DNA of 64,000 nucleotides from Halomonas sp. SSL-5 (lineage in GTDB: Bacteria > Pseudomonadota > Gammaproteobacteria > Pseudomonadales > Halomonadaceae), in assembly GCF_030708455.1 (NCBI RefSeq), contig NZ_JAUYWF010000006.1:62001-126000 (forward strand), in the 5' to 3' direction. Under the pieces are notes generated by a model. The model did not search any database. It worked only from the letters and a program-made list of their open reading frames with translations, and was not told the origin of the DNA. This document shows positions 55,443 to 64,000 of the stretch, piece by piece. The position numbers and the translations under genes were made by a program. Within the stretch, counting starts at the first letter, position 1. The number at the start of each line of letters is the position of its first letter.

Positions 55443-56204
55443 ATGACCCTGCTCGACCTCCTCTCGCCGCTCTCCGCCGGCATCAACCTGCTGCTGATCC
55501 TGATCTCGGTGTTCACCTCGGCCTTCACCGCGGCAGTGGGGGTCGGGGGCGGGCTGCTGATGATCATGGCGCTGGCCCAGGTGATGCCCGCGGCGGCGCT
55601 GATCCCGGTGCACGGCATGGTGCAGACCGGCTCCAACGTGGGGCGTGTGGCGCTCACCTGGCGTCATGTGGACCGCCGGGTGATCGCCGCCTTCCTGCCC
55701 GGGGTGGTGCTGGGTGCCCTGGCCGCGGCCTGGCTGCTGGTGCGCCTGCCTGCCGGGCTGCTGGAGCTCTCTATCGCCGCCTTCGTGCTCTACAGCTGCT
55801 GGGGGCCGGGACTGCCCAAGCGTGCCCTGGGGCGCGTCGGGGTACTGCTGGCCGGCGCCCTGACCACCCTGCTCTCCAGCCTGGTGGGCGCCAGCGGGCC
55901 CATGGTGGCGGCCTTCATCAAGCAGGGGCAGAGCGACCGGCTGGCCAAGGTGGCTACCTTCTCGGCCTGCATGAGCGCCCAGCACCTGACCAAGGCCTTC
56001 GTGTTCGGCGTGGCCGGTTTCGTGTTCCGCGACTGGCTGGGGCTGATGCTGGCCATGGTCGCCTCGGGGTTCCTCGGCACCTGGTTGGGCCTGCGCCTGC
56101 TCAGGCGGCTCTCCGAGCACCGCTTCGATACGCTGTTCAAGTGGACCCTGACCCTGCTGGCGTTGCGGCTGGTCTGGTTGGGGGGATCCCGGCTGGCGGG
56201 CTAA
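55443..56204 (+). CDS. TauE/SafE-family membrane permease
   Basis: This 253-residue protein has about seven hydrophobic segments of the sulfite exporter TauE/SafE family (FTAAVGVGGGLLMIMALAQVMPAAALIPVHGMVQ, GASGPMVAAFIKQ). Members export organosulfur or other anions; the substrate is unknown. It diverges from cdhC, but a shared role is not obvious. GGGAG precedes the ATG at 55443; the in-frame extension to 55329 is rejected. Confidence 0.8.
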   Translation: MTLLDLLSPLSAGINLLLILISVFTSAFTAAVGVGGGLLMIMALAQVMPAAALIPVHGMVQTGSNVGRVALTWRHVDRRVIAAFLPGVVLGALAAAWLLVRLPAGLLELSIAAFVLYSCWGPGLPKRALGRVGVLLAGALTTLLSSLVGASGPMVAAFIKQGQSDRLAKVATFSACMSAQHLTKAFVFGVAGFVFRDWLGLMLAMVASGFLGTWLGLRLLRRLSEHRFDTLFKWTLTLLALRLVWLGGSRLAG

Positions 56205-56321
56205 GGAGTGAGGAAGTCGAGCTTTTTTGCCGAATCGCGCTGTACAGCGGCGGCATGCCGGCCATAATGGGGTCAGAAGCCTCAAAAGAAGCGTTATCGG
56301 GACATTCGAGGGAGCAAGAGT

Positions 56322-57758
56322 ATGGTGACCGCGAACATGGCCATGGGCCGCTCACGGCTGTTGGCGTTCGGGCTGTTGGTGAGCCTGGCGATGCTGCTGG
56401 CCGGGGTGGCGCAGGCCAATCCCCGTTATGCTGCCATCGTCGTCGACGTGGAGAGTGGCGAGATCCTCCATGCCGCCAACGCCGAGGAGACGCGCTATCC
56501 GGCGTCGTTGACCAAGATGATGACCCTCTACCTGCTGTTCGAGGCCCTCGAGGGGCGTAGCCTGAGCCTCGGTCACGCACTGCCGGTCTCCTCCTATGCC
56601 GCTTCCAAGCCGGCCTCCAAGCTCTATGTGAAGGCCGGCTCGACGATTCCGGTGGAGACCGCCATCCAGGCGCTGGTGATCAAGTCGGCCAACGATGTGG
56701 CCGTGGTGGTGGCCGAGGCCCTGGGCGGCAGCGAGACTCACTTCGCGCGCATGATGACCGAGAAGGCCCATGAGCTGGGCATGACGCGCACCACCTTCCG
56801 CAATGCCAACGGCCTGCCCGATGCCGGCCAGACCACCACCGCCCGGGACATGGCCACCCTCTCGCTGCGGCTGATGCAGGACTTCCCGCAGTACTATCAC
56901 TACTTCTCGCGTACCAGCTTCAACTGGAAGGGCAAGACCATCACCGGGCATAACCGCCTGCTCGATAACTACGCCGGCGCCGATGGCCTGAAGACCGGTT
57001 TCATTCGCGCCTCGGGCTTCAACGTGGCGACCTCGGCGGTGCGCAATGGCCGCCGGCTGGTATCGGTGGTGATGGGTGGCTTCACCGCGGCCTCCCGCGA
57101 TGCCCATATGTCGGACCTGCTGGACCGCGGCTTCGTGCGTGCCTCGCTGTATGGGCGCGGCGACTGGGTGGCCCAGGCCGACTTCTCCGGCGAGCGCATG
57201 AACCTGCCCCAGGCCACGCCCGCTGCGGCTCCCGCCTCGCGCCCCGTGGTGCCGGCATCCCGGCCGGCGGTGCAGGTGGCCAGTCGCCAGGCACCCGAAC
57301 CGGCCTCTCGGGTCGTGGAGCGTCTGGAGCCCGCGCCGCCGGCGGCGCCGCAGCTGGCCAGCCTGGAGGTCCCCGAGCCGCTGCCCCGCGCGACCTCATC
57401 GCTGCCCGAGACCGCCCAGGGCTCGGCCAATGACCCGATCCGCGAGCTGATCTCCCAGGCCGACGAGCCGGTCAGCCGCACCCGCCAGCGTCTCGAGCCG
57501 CTGGGCCGCAGCGGCGGCTGGGGCGTTCAGGTGGGTGCCTTCAGCAATGTTGATAATGCTCGTCATCTGGCCGGCCAGGCCGCCGACCGCCTGGCCAGCG
57601 ACCTGACCAATGCCCGGGTGGATATCCACGAGGCGCCCGGTCCGCGGCCGCTGTTCCGTGCCCGCCTGGTCAACCTCGACGAGAACCAGGCCTACCGCGC
57701 CTGTCGCAGCCTGGCCCGCGACGGCATCGACTGCATGGTGGTCAACGCCAGCCTCTAG
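56322..57758 (+). CDS. D-Ala-D-Ala carboxypeptidase (PBP5-like) with SPOR domain
   Basis: This 478-residue S11-family penicillin-binding protein has a signal peptide to about residue 32 (AQA-N). Active-site motifs are Ser62-x-x-Lys65 (PASLTKMM), Ser122-x-Asn124 (KSANDVAVV) and KTG in DGLKTGFI. A Pro/Ala-rich linker (about 285-395) leads to a C-terminal SPOR domain (GWGVQVGAFSNVDNARHLAG to the end) that binds denuded peptidoglycan at the septum. It trims pentapeptides in the periplasm. GAGGGAG precedes the ATG. Confidence 0.9.
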   Translation: MVTANMAMGRSRLLAFGLLVSLAMLLAGVAQANPRYAAIVVDVESGEILHAANAEETRYPASLTKMMTLYLLFEALEGRSLSLGHALPVSSYAASKPASKLYVKAGSTIPVETAIQALVIKSANDVAVVVAEALGGSETHFARMMTEKAHELGMTRTTFRNANGLPDAGQTTTARDMATLSLRLMQDFPQYYHYFSRTSFNWKGKTITGHNRLLDNYAGADGLKTGFIRASGFNVATSAVRNGRRLVSVVMGGFTAASRDAHMSDLLDRGFVRASLYGRGDWVAQADFSGERMNLPQATPAAAPASRPVVPASRPAVQVASRQAPEPASRVVERLEPAPPAAPQLASLEVPEPLPRATSSLPETAQGSANDPIRELISQADEPVSRTRQRLEPLGRSGGWGVQVGAFSNVDNARHLAGQAADRLASDLTNARVDIHEAPGPRPLFRARLVNLDENQAYRACRSLARDGIDCMVVNASL

Positions 57759-57801
57759 GTCTTGCCGTTCGTCTGCGAAGCTTCTAGCCTGATCGCTCGT
57801 A

Positions 57802-57845
57802 CACCACCCCGTCGGCCAGCGGCCGGCGGGGTGGTGCTTTTGTTG
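57802..57845 (+). terminator. Intrinsic terminator after the carboxypeptidase
   Basis: A long GC-rich stem (CACCACCCCG with CGGGGTGGTG, extended by GGCC pairs inside) is followed by CTTTTGTT, 43 nt after the stop codon. Confidence 0.9.
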
Positions 57846-57871
57846 CTCTGAATCCTGGCAAGGGAGTCGCG

Positions 57872-58747
57872 ATGTCGGCGTCGTTCAAGGGGATCGGCTT
57901 CATGTGCCTGGGCGTGTTCTGTCTGGCCACCGGCGACGCCATCTCCAAGTGGCTGGGCGAGGTGCACTCGCCGCTGCAGATCATCTTCTTCCGCACCCTG
58001 GTCTCGCTGCCGCTGATCGCGCTGCTGGCCCATTTCGGCGGCGGCCTGCGCAAGCTGCGCACACGGCGCCCCGGTATTCATCTGCTGCGCGGGCTGATCT
58101 ATACGGGCACCATGGGCTGCTTCGTGCTGGGCCTGACCCTGTTGCCCCTGGCCGAGGCGACGGCAATCGCCTTCGTGGCGCCACTGTTCATCACCCTGCT
58201 CTCGGTGCCGCTGTTGGGCGAGCGCATCGAGGGGCCGGTGCTGATCGCCTCGCTGGTGGGCTTCGCCGGCGTGCTGGTCGTGGTGCGCCCGGGCGGCGAT
58301 GCCTTCCACCCGGGCTCGCTGGTGCTGGTGGGGGCGGCGCTCTTCTATGCGCTGATGCTGGTCACCGCGCGGCGCTGGGGCGGCAGCGAGCACCTCTGGG
58401 CCATGGTCTTCCATATGACCCTGGTGCCCTTCGTGATCACCGGGCTGCTGCTGCCCTGGGTGTGGCAGTCGCCCCAGCCCTGGCACTGGCTGGGGTTCTT
58501 CGGCGCAGGGGTGTTCGGGATGGGGGCCATGGCCTTCATTACCCTGGCCTTCCGCTACGCCCCGGCGGCCATCGCCGCCCCCTTCGACTACACCGCCATG
58601 CTCTGGGCGGTGCTGCTGGGCTGGTGGTTCTGGGGCGAGATGCCGGATCTCTGGGTCTTTGCCGGCAGCACCCTGATCATCGGCAGCGGCCTGGCCATCG
58701 CCTACCGCGAGGGGCGTACCTCGCTCAAGCGTCGACCCACCGCCTGA
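57872..58747 (+). CDS. EamA/DMT-family permease
   Basis: This 291-residue protein has ten predicted helices in two EamA repeats (GIGFMCLGVFCLATGDAISKWLG; APFDYTAMLWAVLLGWWFWGEMPDLWVFAGSTLIIGSGL). Members move metabolites or amino acids across the inner membrane; the substrate is unknown. Its ATG at 57872 follows AAGGGAG, after the terminator, so it is an independent gene. Confidence 0.85.
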   Translation: MSASFKGIGFMCLGVFCLATGDAISKWLGEVHSPLQIIFFRTLVSLPLIALLAHFGGGLRKLRTRRPGIHLLRGLIYTGTMGCFVLGLTLLPLAEATAIAFVAPLFITLLSVPLLGERIEGPVLIASLVGFAGVLVVVRPGGDAFHPGSLVLVGAALFYALMLVTARRWGGSEHLWAMVFHMTLVPFVITGLLLPWVWQSPQPWHWLGFFGAGVFGMGAMAFITLAFRYAPAAIAAPFDYTAMLWAVLLGWWFWGEMPDLWVFAGSTLIIGSGLAIAYREGRTSLKRRPTA

Positions 58748-58780
58748 TCCCCAGCGTCCTGTCCCTGTCCCGGGATGAGC

Positions 58781-59398
58781 TCAGCCCCGGGAGAAGAAGG
58801 CCCGCGCCGCGGCCTCGGGGTCCGGCATGCCGCAGATCGCCGAGATCACCGCCAGTCCCTGCGCGCCGGCCTGGCGCGTCGCCTCGCGGTGCTCGACCTT
58901 GAGTCCGCCGATGGCCACGCTGGGCAGGGGGCTCGCCGCCACCAGGGTGGCCAGTCCCGCGAAGCCCAGCGGCGCGGCGTGATCGTGCTTGCTGGGGGTG
59001 GCGAACACCGGGCCGAGCCCCAGGTAGTCGAGGCGCTCGGCGTCGATGCGTGCCAGCTGCGCCAGGGTCTGCACCGAGAGGCCCAGTATCGCCTGCTCGC
59101 CCAGCGCCGCCCGCGCCTCGGCCACCTCGCCATCGTCCTGGCCGATATGCAGGCCATCGGCGCCGCTCTCCACCGCCACCGCCAGACGGTCGTTGATGAT
59201 CAGCGGCACGCCGCTGCCGGCCAGCGCCGCCTTGAGCCGACGCGCCTGGTCGATCATCTCGCCGTCGGTGGCGTGCTTGTCGCGCAGCTGTATCACCGTG
59301 GCGCCGCCGCGTACCGCGGCCACCGCGGTCTCCACCAGGCCGTGGCCAGCACACAGGGCGGGGTCGGTGACGAGATAGAGGGAGAGGTCAAGGCGCAT
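58781..59398 (-). CDS. thiE: Thiamine-phosphate synthase
   Basis: This 205-residue TIM-barrel enzyme has the ThiE core: LYLVTDPALCAGHG, VIQLRDKHATDGEM, LIINDRLAVAVESGADGLHIGQDD and YLGLGPVFATPSKHDHA. It joins the thiazole and pyrimidine moieties of thiamine. It overlaps the 3' end of thiM by 11 nt. No thiD is adjacent, so the pyrimidine kinase must be elsewhere. Confidence 0.95.
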   Translation of the reverse strand: MRLDLSLYLVTDPALCAGHGLVETAVAAVRGGATVIQLRDKHATDGEMIDQARRLKAALAGSGVPLIINDRLAVAVESGADGLHIGQDDGEVAEARAALGEQAILGLSVQTLAQLARIDAERLDYLGLGPVFATPSKHDHAAPLGFAGLATLVAASPLPSVAIGGLKVEHREATRQAGAQGLAVISAICGMPDPEAAARAFFSRG

Positions 59399-60209
59399 CG
59401 GTCACCTCCAGGGGCGGCAGGGCGGAGAGTTGCTCGCCATCGAGGGCGTAGAGGGCATCGAGGAAGGCCACGGCGAAGCTGCCGGGGCCGGTGGCGACCT
59501 CGCCGGCGCGGCGTCCCGCCTCGCCGTAGCAGGCGAGCGCCGCGACCGTGGCGGCGAAGGGGTCCTTTGCGCCCACCAGGAAGGCGGCGACCACGCCGGT
59601 GAGCGCGCAGCCCAGGGTGGTGACCCGGGGCATCAGCGCATGGCCGCCCGGGATGCGGGCGAGGCGCCGGCCGTCGGTGACGAGGTCGACCTCGCCGGTC
59701 ACCGCCACCACGGCATCAATACGGCGCGCCAGGGCCACGGCGGCCTGCTCGGCGGCTTCGGTGGGATCGCTGCTGTCCACGCCGCGCCCACCGCTGCCCT
59801 GATGCTCCAGGGCCAGGATCTCAGAGGCGTTGCCGCGGATCACCGTGGGCCGTCGCTCCAGCAGGCGCCTGCCCGCCGCGCGGCGATAGGTGGTGGCGCC
59901 CACCGCCACCGGGTCGAGCACCCAGGGCTTGCCCGCCAGGAGGGCGGCCTCGGCGGCCTCCTCCATGGCCGCGACCCAGTGGGGGGAGAGGGTGCCGATG
60001 TTCACCGTCAGGGCATCGGCGAGGGCGGCGAACTCGGCGGCCTCCTCGCGGGCGTGCACCATGGCCGGCGAGGCGCCCAGGGCGAGCAGCACGTTGGCCA
60101 TGGGGTTCATGGCCACCAGGTTGGTGATGTTGTGAATCAGCGGCGCGCGCTGGCGCAGGCGAGTCAGGTGGGCGGCGGGGTCGATCGGGGCGCGGCTGGC
60201 GGTGGTCAT
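59388..60209 (-). CDS. thiM: Hydroxyethylthiazole kinase
   Basis: The 273-residue ribokinase-like ThiM has PLIHNITNLVAMNPMANVLLALGASPAM near the N-terminus, then WVLDPVAVGATTYR, VIRGNASEILAL and MPRVTTLGCALTGVVAAFL. It phosphorylates the thiazole alcohol, a salvage step, ahead of thiE. A TPP riboswitch begins about 50 bp upstream, so the gene should be off when thiamine is plentiful. Confidence 0.95.
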   Translation of the reverse strand: MTTASRAPIDPAAHLTRLRQRAPLIHNITNLVAMNPMANVLLALGASPAMVHAREEAAEFAALADALTVNIGTLSPHWVAAMEEAAEAALLAGKPWVLDPVAVGATTYRRAAGRRLLERRPTVIRGNASEILALEHQGSGGRGVDSSDPTEAAEQAAVALARRIDAVVAVTGEVDLVTDGRRLARIPGGHALMPRVTTLGCALTGVVAAFLVGAKDPFAATVAALACYGEAGRRAGEVATGPGSFAVAFLDALYALDGEQLSALPPLEVTDAP

Positions 60210-60247
60210 CGTTCCTCCCGGGCGCGGGAGGTGCAGGCGAAGGTGCG

Positions 60248-60320
60248 GGCCGCACGACTCCCTGCGCCGGCATGATCCGGGTCAGGTTCCAAGGGTGCGC
60301 ACACTATCCACCCCCGCAGG
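60248..60320 (-). promoter_or_regulatory. TPP riboswitch (THI element)
   Basis: On the - strand the conserved core is visible: CACCCTTGGAACCTGA, then CCGGATCATGCCGGCGCAGG and GAG. It is preceded by GGGGGTGG, which pairs with CACCC. The element ends about 40 bp before the thiM ATG. Ligand binding should reduce thiM-thiE expression. Confidence 0.92.
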
Positions 60321-60338
60321 CGGGCTGTAAAGCTCGGC

Positions 60339-60617
60339 TCAAGCCATCAGATGGAAGCCCGCCAGGGTGATCAGGCTGGCCAGCACCAGGCTGTTGATGG
60401 TGTCGCTGGCGTCCTCGTCCTGCCAGCGTTCGGGGGCGAGCAGGGCGAGCGCCATGGTGCCCAGGGCGGCGAGCCCCAGTGGCAGCTCGATGGGCTCCCA
60501 GCCAGTGGCCAGCACGCCCAGCGCCAGCAGCGCCAGGCCGGCGAGCAGCAGCGGCAGGATGGCGCGGTTCTCGGCGACGCGGGTGTCATCGACTGTCATC
60601 ATCGGGCTCTGGATCAT
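60339..60617 (-). CDS. Small membrane protein of unknown function
   Basis: This 92-residue protein has three hydrophobic segments (about 20-38, 43-60, 76-91). I do not recognise the family. It is 20 nt upstream of the riboswitch on the same strand. A GAGG ribosome-binding site fits the ATG at 60617; a second ATG at 60602 is possible. Confidence 0.65.
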   Translation of the reverse strand: MIQSPMMTVDDTRVAENRAILPLLLAGLALLALGVLATGWEPIELPLGLAALGTMALALLAPERWQDEDASDTINSLVLASLITLAGFHLMA

Positions 60618-60768
60618 GGTGTTGCCTCGGGTTGCGGCGGTATCGGCATGCCTCCTGACTGTGGCGCCCTTTCCTTAAGGATTGCTTAAGGTGGCATGAC
60701 CAGAGTGTGACAGCGTCGCCTCCGGCGCCTTTCTACCCTCTCTACCCACCGACGGGTCGCTCGCCGAA

Positions 60769-62646
60769 ATGGTGTGCCGGCCCATTCAGGATCGTGACCT
60801 TCGCATGCTCGCAACCCTTCTCAATCGCTGGCGCTGGCTGGGCGCCTGGACCCTGGCCAACCTGCTGCTCGCCTGGCTGATCAGTCTGCGCTACCTCCCC
60901 CATATCGACCCCGAGGGCGTCGAGCAGTGGGGCTTCCTGCTGCTGGTGTTCCTCGGCCATATCGCGCTGCTGGTGTGGCTGGGGGCCTTGCCACTGCTGC
61001 TGCTGGCCCCGCTGCTTCGCGCGCCCTGGCTGTGGCTGGTCACCACCCTGTGGGCCGGCCTGCTGCAGCTGGTGCTGCTGCTCGACACCTTCGTCTACGC
61101 CCAGTACCGCTTCCACCTGAGCGGCTTCATCCTCGACCTGCTGGTCAACGCCGGCGGTGATGTCTTCAGCTTCTCCTGGCTGGCCTGGAGCCTGGCCATC
61201 GGCGGGATGCTGGCCATGCTGGTTCTGCAGGGTGCCCTGGGGCTGTGGCTCCGGCGGCGCCCGCCGTCGCGGCCGGTATTGCCGGTGCTGACCATCGGCC
61301 TGCTGGCCCTGCTCGGGGTACACGGCTGGCATGCCTGGGCCGACGCCCACTACGACCGCGACATCACCGGCATGACCCGCCATGTGCCACTGTTCTATCC
61401 CGCTACCGCCAAGCGCCTGTTCGTCAAGCGGGGCTGGGTCGACCCGCAGGCGGTGCGCGACCGGGTGGAGCTGGAGGCGGCTCAGGGCAAGGCCCATGAC
61501 CTGGCCTATCCCTCGGCGCCGCTGAGCTGCTCGCCGTCGGCCGCGCCCCACAACCTGCTGCTGGTAGTGCTGGACAGCGTACGCCACGACCTGCTGACCC
61601 CCGAGGTGATGCCGAACCTGCACCGCTATGCCGGTCGTCCCGGCTGGTACCGGGCCGCCGAGCACTTCAGCGGGGGCAACTCCACCAAGGCAGGGGTGTT
61701 CAGCCTCTTCTATGGCCTGCCGGTCACCTACTGGGATGCCTTCACTGGCGGCCAGACGCCGCCGGTGCTGATGGAGAAGCTCGAGGCCGCCGACTATCGC
61801 TTCCAGGTGCTCTCCTCGGCGACCCTGGTGAGCCCCGCCTTCGACCGCAACGTCTTCGCCGGCCTGGAGGGCGTCTCGCTGACGCCGGCCCGGGGCGAGC
61901 CCTGGGAGCGTGACCGCCAGATCACCGACGACTGGCTGGCCTGGATGGAGGCCTCGGCGGAGGCGCCCGATGCCACACCGTTCTTCGGCTTCCTCTTCTA
62001 CGACGCCGTGCATGGCTACAGCAGTCCGCCCGACTTCCCGCACTTCACTCCCTACTGGGAGCAGATCAACCATATGGCGCTGGGGCCCGGTTTCGACCCC
62101 GAGCCCTACCGGAACCGCTACCGCACCGCGGCACGCTATGTTGACCAGCAGCTGGGGCGGGTGCTCGACGACCTCGAGCGGCGCGGCGGGCTCGACGATA
62201 CCGCCGTGGTGATCACCTCCGACCATGGGGAGTCGTTCAACGAGCACGGCCGGAACTACTGGGGCCACGGCAGCAACTACACCCCGGAGCAGGTCCAGGT
62301 GCCGCTGGTGATGCACCTGCCGGGGCGCCCCGGTGGCGTGCTCCAGGGGCGCACCCACCACGCCGATATCGCTCCGACGCTGCTGGAGGAACTGCTCGGC
62401 TGCGAGGCCGCCCCCGAGCGCTATACCCTGGGGCGCAGCCTGCTCGCGCCCGGGGGCCCACGTGACTGGCTGCTCTCCGGCAGCTACATGGGCTACGGCA
62501 TCCTGCTGCCGGAGTACCAGATCGCCGTGCATCCCACCGGCGCCTTCGAGGCCTACGACTACCGCATGAACGAGCTCGAGGCGGTGCGCCCCTCTTCCGA
62601 GGTGGCCACGGAGGTGCTGCAGGCGCTGTCGCGCTTCTATCGGTGA
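60769..62646 (+). CDS. YejM/PbgA-like inner-membrane sulfatase-fold protein
   Basis: This protein of up to 625 residues has five N-terminal membrane helices (to about residue 190, DUF3413-like) and a periplasmic sulfatase/alkaline phosphatase fold (VVLDSVRHDLLTPEVMPNLHRYA, SGGNSTKAGVFSLFYGLP, VVITSDHGESFNEHG). Architecture matches YejM/PbgA, which controls LPS synthesis by regulating LpxC degradation. An in-frame ATG at 60805 would shorten it by 12 residues; the start is uncertain. Confidence 0.82.
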   Translation: MVCRPIQDRDLRMLATLLNRWRWLGAWTLANLLLAWLISLRYLPHIDPEGVEQWGFLLLVFLGHIALLVWLGALPLLLLAPLLRAPWLWLVTTLWAGLLQLVLLLDTFVYAQYRFHLSGFILDLLVNAGGDVFSFSWLAWSLAIGGMLAMLVLQGALGLWLRRRPPSRPVLPVLTIGLLALLGVHGWHAWADAHYDRDITGMTRHVPLFYPATAKRLFVKRGWVDPQAVRDRVELEAAQGKAHDLAYPSAPLSCSPSAAPHNLLLVVLDSVRHDLLTPEVMPNLHRYAGRPGWYRAAEHFSGGNSTKAGVFSLFYGLPVTYWDAFTGGQTPPVLMEKLEAADYRFQVLSSATLVSPAFDRNVFAGLEGVSLTPARGEPWERDRQITDDWLAWMEASAEAPDATPFFGFLFYDAVHGYSSPPDFPHFTPYWEQINHMALGPGFDPEPYRNRYRTAARYVDQQLGRVLDDLERRGGLDDTAVVITSDHGESFNEHGRNYWGHGSNYTPEQVQVPLVMHLPGRPGGVLQGRTHHADIAPTLLEELLGCEAAPERYTLGRSLLAPGGPRDWLLSGSYMGYGILLPEYQIAVHPTGAFEAYDYRMNELEAVRPSSEVATEVLQALSRFYR

Positions 62647-62765
62647 GCCGGTGACGATGAGCAGGAGCGCGTGAGCATGAACGCCCCATGAACGCGGCGT
62701 TAAGGCTGGCGACAGCCGGGGTGCGGTAAAACGGTCATCGTCCATCGAACGAGGAGGATGACGAC

Positions 62766-63284
62766 ATGAGCTGGCTGGATTCCGAACAACGTTACGGCGC
62801 CGTCTCACGGGCGATTCACTGGAGCATGGCCACGCTGCTGCTCCTGATGCTGGGCACCGAGTGGCTGGCGGAGCTCGTCGGCATGAGCGAGCGCGAGGCG
62901 ATGGGGCTGCACAAGAGCGTCGGGGTAGTGCTGCTGGGGCTGCTGGTGCTCCGGCTGCTGTGGCGCGGTATGAACCACGGGAGGCTCGAGGCCCATGCGC
63001 ACTGGAAGTGGGCGGCCCGGCTGGGCCATCTGGCGCTCTATGGGGCGATGCTGGTGATCCCGGTGAGCGGTCTGCTCGCCGCCCTGGGCAGCGGGCACGG
63101 GGTGGAGCTCTTCGGCCTGCCGCTGATCGCCCCGGGGGCGGAGATCGAGTGGCTGGAGGAGGCCGCCGCGGAGACCCATGAGGTGCTGGCCAACCTGCTG
63201 TGGCTGCTGATTGGCGGCCATGTGGCGGCCAGCCTGGCGCACCAGTTCTGGCTGCGCGACCACACCCTGAAGCGCATGGCCTGA
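62766..63284 (+). CDS. Cytochrome b561-type membrane protein
   Basis: This 172-residue protein has four membrane helices and candidate haem b ligands: His18 (RAIHWSMAT), His49 (GLHKSVGV), His in ETHEVLANLLW and His in IGGHVAASLAHQF. It is of the prokaryotic cytochrome b561 family, which passes electrons between quinol and other acceptors such as superoxide. GAGGAGG precedes the ATG. Confidence 0.9.
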   Translation: MSWLDSEQRYGAVSRAIHWSMATLLLLMLGTEWLAELVGMSEREAMGLHKSVGVVLLGLLVLRLLWRGMNHGRLEAHAHWKWAARLGHLALYGAMLVIPVSGLLAALGSGHGVELFGLPLIAPGAEIEWLEEAAAETHEVLANLLWLLIGGHVAASLAHQFWLRDHTLKRMA

Positions 63285-63292
63285 ATATTCTG

Positions 63293-64000
63293 CTACTTCT
63301 GCGTGATCAGCGCCCCGGAGGCTTGTGCCTGCGGGGCGCGGCAGTTTGCCGTCAGGTCCAGGGCGTCCTTGCGAACCTCGCTCTCCACGCCAAGTAGCCC
63401 GAGCAGAGAGTGGAACAGGTGGGCATGGCTCAGTGAGGCGTCACGCTGGGCAGTGAGGCAGTCGCTCGTCAGTCGTTGGCTGCCCAGGAAATCATCGGAT
63501 GCCCACCACACCATGGGCACGCGGGTCTGCTCCCGAGGAGCGATGGCGTAGGGCAGGCCGTGCAGGTAGATCCCCTTCTCGCCCAGCGACTCCCCGTGGT
63601 CGGAGACATACAGCATGGCCGTGGCCAGGGACTGGCTCCCTTCCAGCACCCCGATGATCCCGTCCAGCACGCTGTCGGTATAGAGGATGGCGTTGTCGTA
63701 GCTGTTGACGATCGCCTCGCGGGAACACTGGGCCAGGTCCGCCGTGTCGCAGGTGGGCGTGAAGGCCCGGAAGGCGTCGGGGTAGCGCTGGAAGTAGCTG
63801 GGGCCATGATTGCCCAGCATATGCAGCACGATCAGGGTGTCGCGATCGAGCGAGGCGACCCGCCGTTTCAGCTCCTCCACCAGCACGCCGTCGAGGCATT
63901 CGTCTTCGTCGCACAGGGCCGGATAGGTCGACGGCGACGGCGAGGCTGCCTCGACGCCATCGCAGATCCCCTTGCAGCCCGACTGGTTGTCGATCCACAC
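63293..64000 (-). CDS. EptA-like phosphoethanolamine transferase, C-terminal part (cut by edge)
   Basis: The visible 235 codons are the C-terminal periplasmic part of a sulfatase-fold phosphoethanolamine transferase: DNQSGCKGICDGV, LIVLHMLGNHGPSYFQRYP, TDSVLDGIIGVLE and YVSDHGESLGEKGIYLHGLP, with conserved Cys pairs and metal-binding His/Asp. It modifies lipid A or other glycans with phosphoethanolamine. The N-terminus with its membrane helices is beyond the window end; the GTG at the edge is not a real start. Confidence 0.88.
   Translation of the reverse strand: MWIDNQSGCKGICDGVEAASPSPSTYPALCDEDECLDGVLVEELKRRVASLDRDTLIVLHMLGNHGPSYFQRYPDAFRAFTPTCDTADLAQCSREAIVNSYDNAILYTDSVLDGIIGVLEGSQSLATAMLYVSDHGESLGEKGIYLHGLPYAIAPREQTRVPMVWWASDDFLGSQRLTSDCLTAQRDASLSHAHLFHSLLGLLGVESEVRKDALDLTANCRAPQAQASGALITQK

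Noticed and set aside
60742..62808. A 688-codon - strand frame opposite the YejM-like gene
   Set aside because: The + strand carries clear sulfatase and membrane motifs; the antisense product is Gln/His/Gly low complexity.

Overview
The window comes from a high-GC, halophile-like gammaproteobacterium. Gene content and order (norQD, narXL-narGHJI, creatinine, sarcosine and carnitine catabolism, several BCCT transporters) suggest Halomonas or a close relative; this is inference from gene families, not from a marker gene. No rRNA, tRNA, CRISPR array or insertion sequence was recognised.

Region 1 (1-22.7 kb) is an anaerobic nitrogen-respiration block. It opens with the tail of a probable norB, followed by norQ, norD and a small membrane protein. 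On the opposite strand an array runs narX-narL-narK2-narK1-Tic20-like-norE-norF. A third NarK-like transporter diverges from narX. Then come narGHJI with a parvulin isomerase, and moaB-moeA-dnr, which supply the Mo cofactor and a Crp/FNR-type regulator. FNR/DNR-type boxes lie before narK2, before the Tic20-norE-norF unit and before moaB. NarL-type heptamer clusters lie before narK2, between narX and narK3, and before narG.

Region 2 (22.7-48.1 kb) is a catabolic supercluster for creatinine and related compounds. Creatininase and creatinase convert creatinine to creatine and then sarcosine plus urea. HyuA/HyuB (ATP-dependent N-methylhydantoinase type) and N-carbamoylsarcosine amidase would convert N-methylhydantoin to sarcosine. 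Three transporters (BCCT, SSS with a 40-residue partner protein, NCS1) and two LysR regulators are interleaved. Both routes meet at glyA-soxBDAG-purU-sdaA, preceded by a SouR-like regulator, which turns sarcosine into glycine, serine and pyruvate and handles the one-carbon unit. The hyuA-hyuB-NCS1 stretch is much AT-richer than its surroundings and looks transferred.

Region 3 (48.3-55.2 kb) is a carnitine locus: a CdhR-like regulator and a CaiX-like binding protein on the + strand, facing cdhC-cdhA-cdhB, a BCCT transporter and a HocS-like esterase on the - strand. Its product, glycine betaine, can be demethylated towards sarcosine, so it is metabolically linked to region 2.

Region 4 (55.4-64 kb) holds ordinary genes: a TauE/SafE permease, a PBP5-like carboxypeptidase with a SPOR domain, an EamA permease, thiM-thiE under a TPP riboswitch, a small membrane protein, a YejM/PbgA-like membrane sulfatase-fold protein, cytochrome b561 and the end of an EptA-like phosphoethanolamine transferase cut by the window edge.
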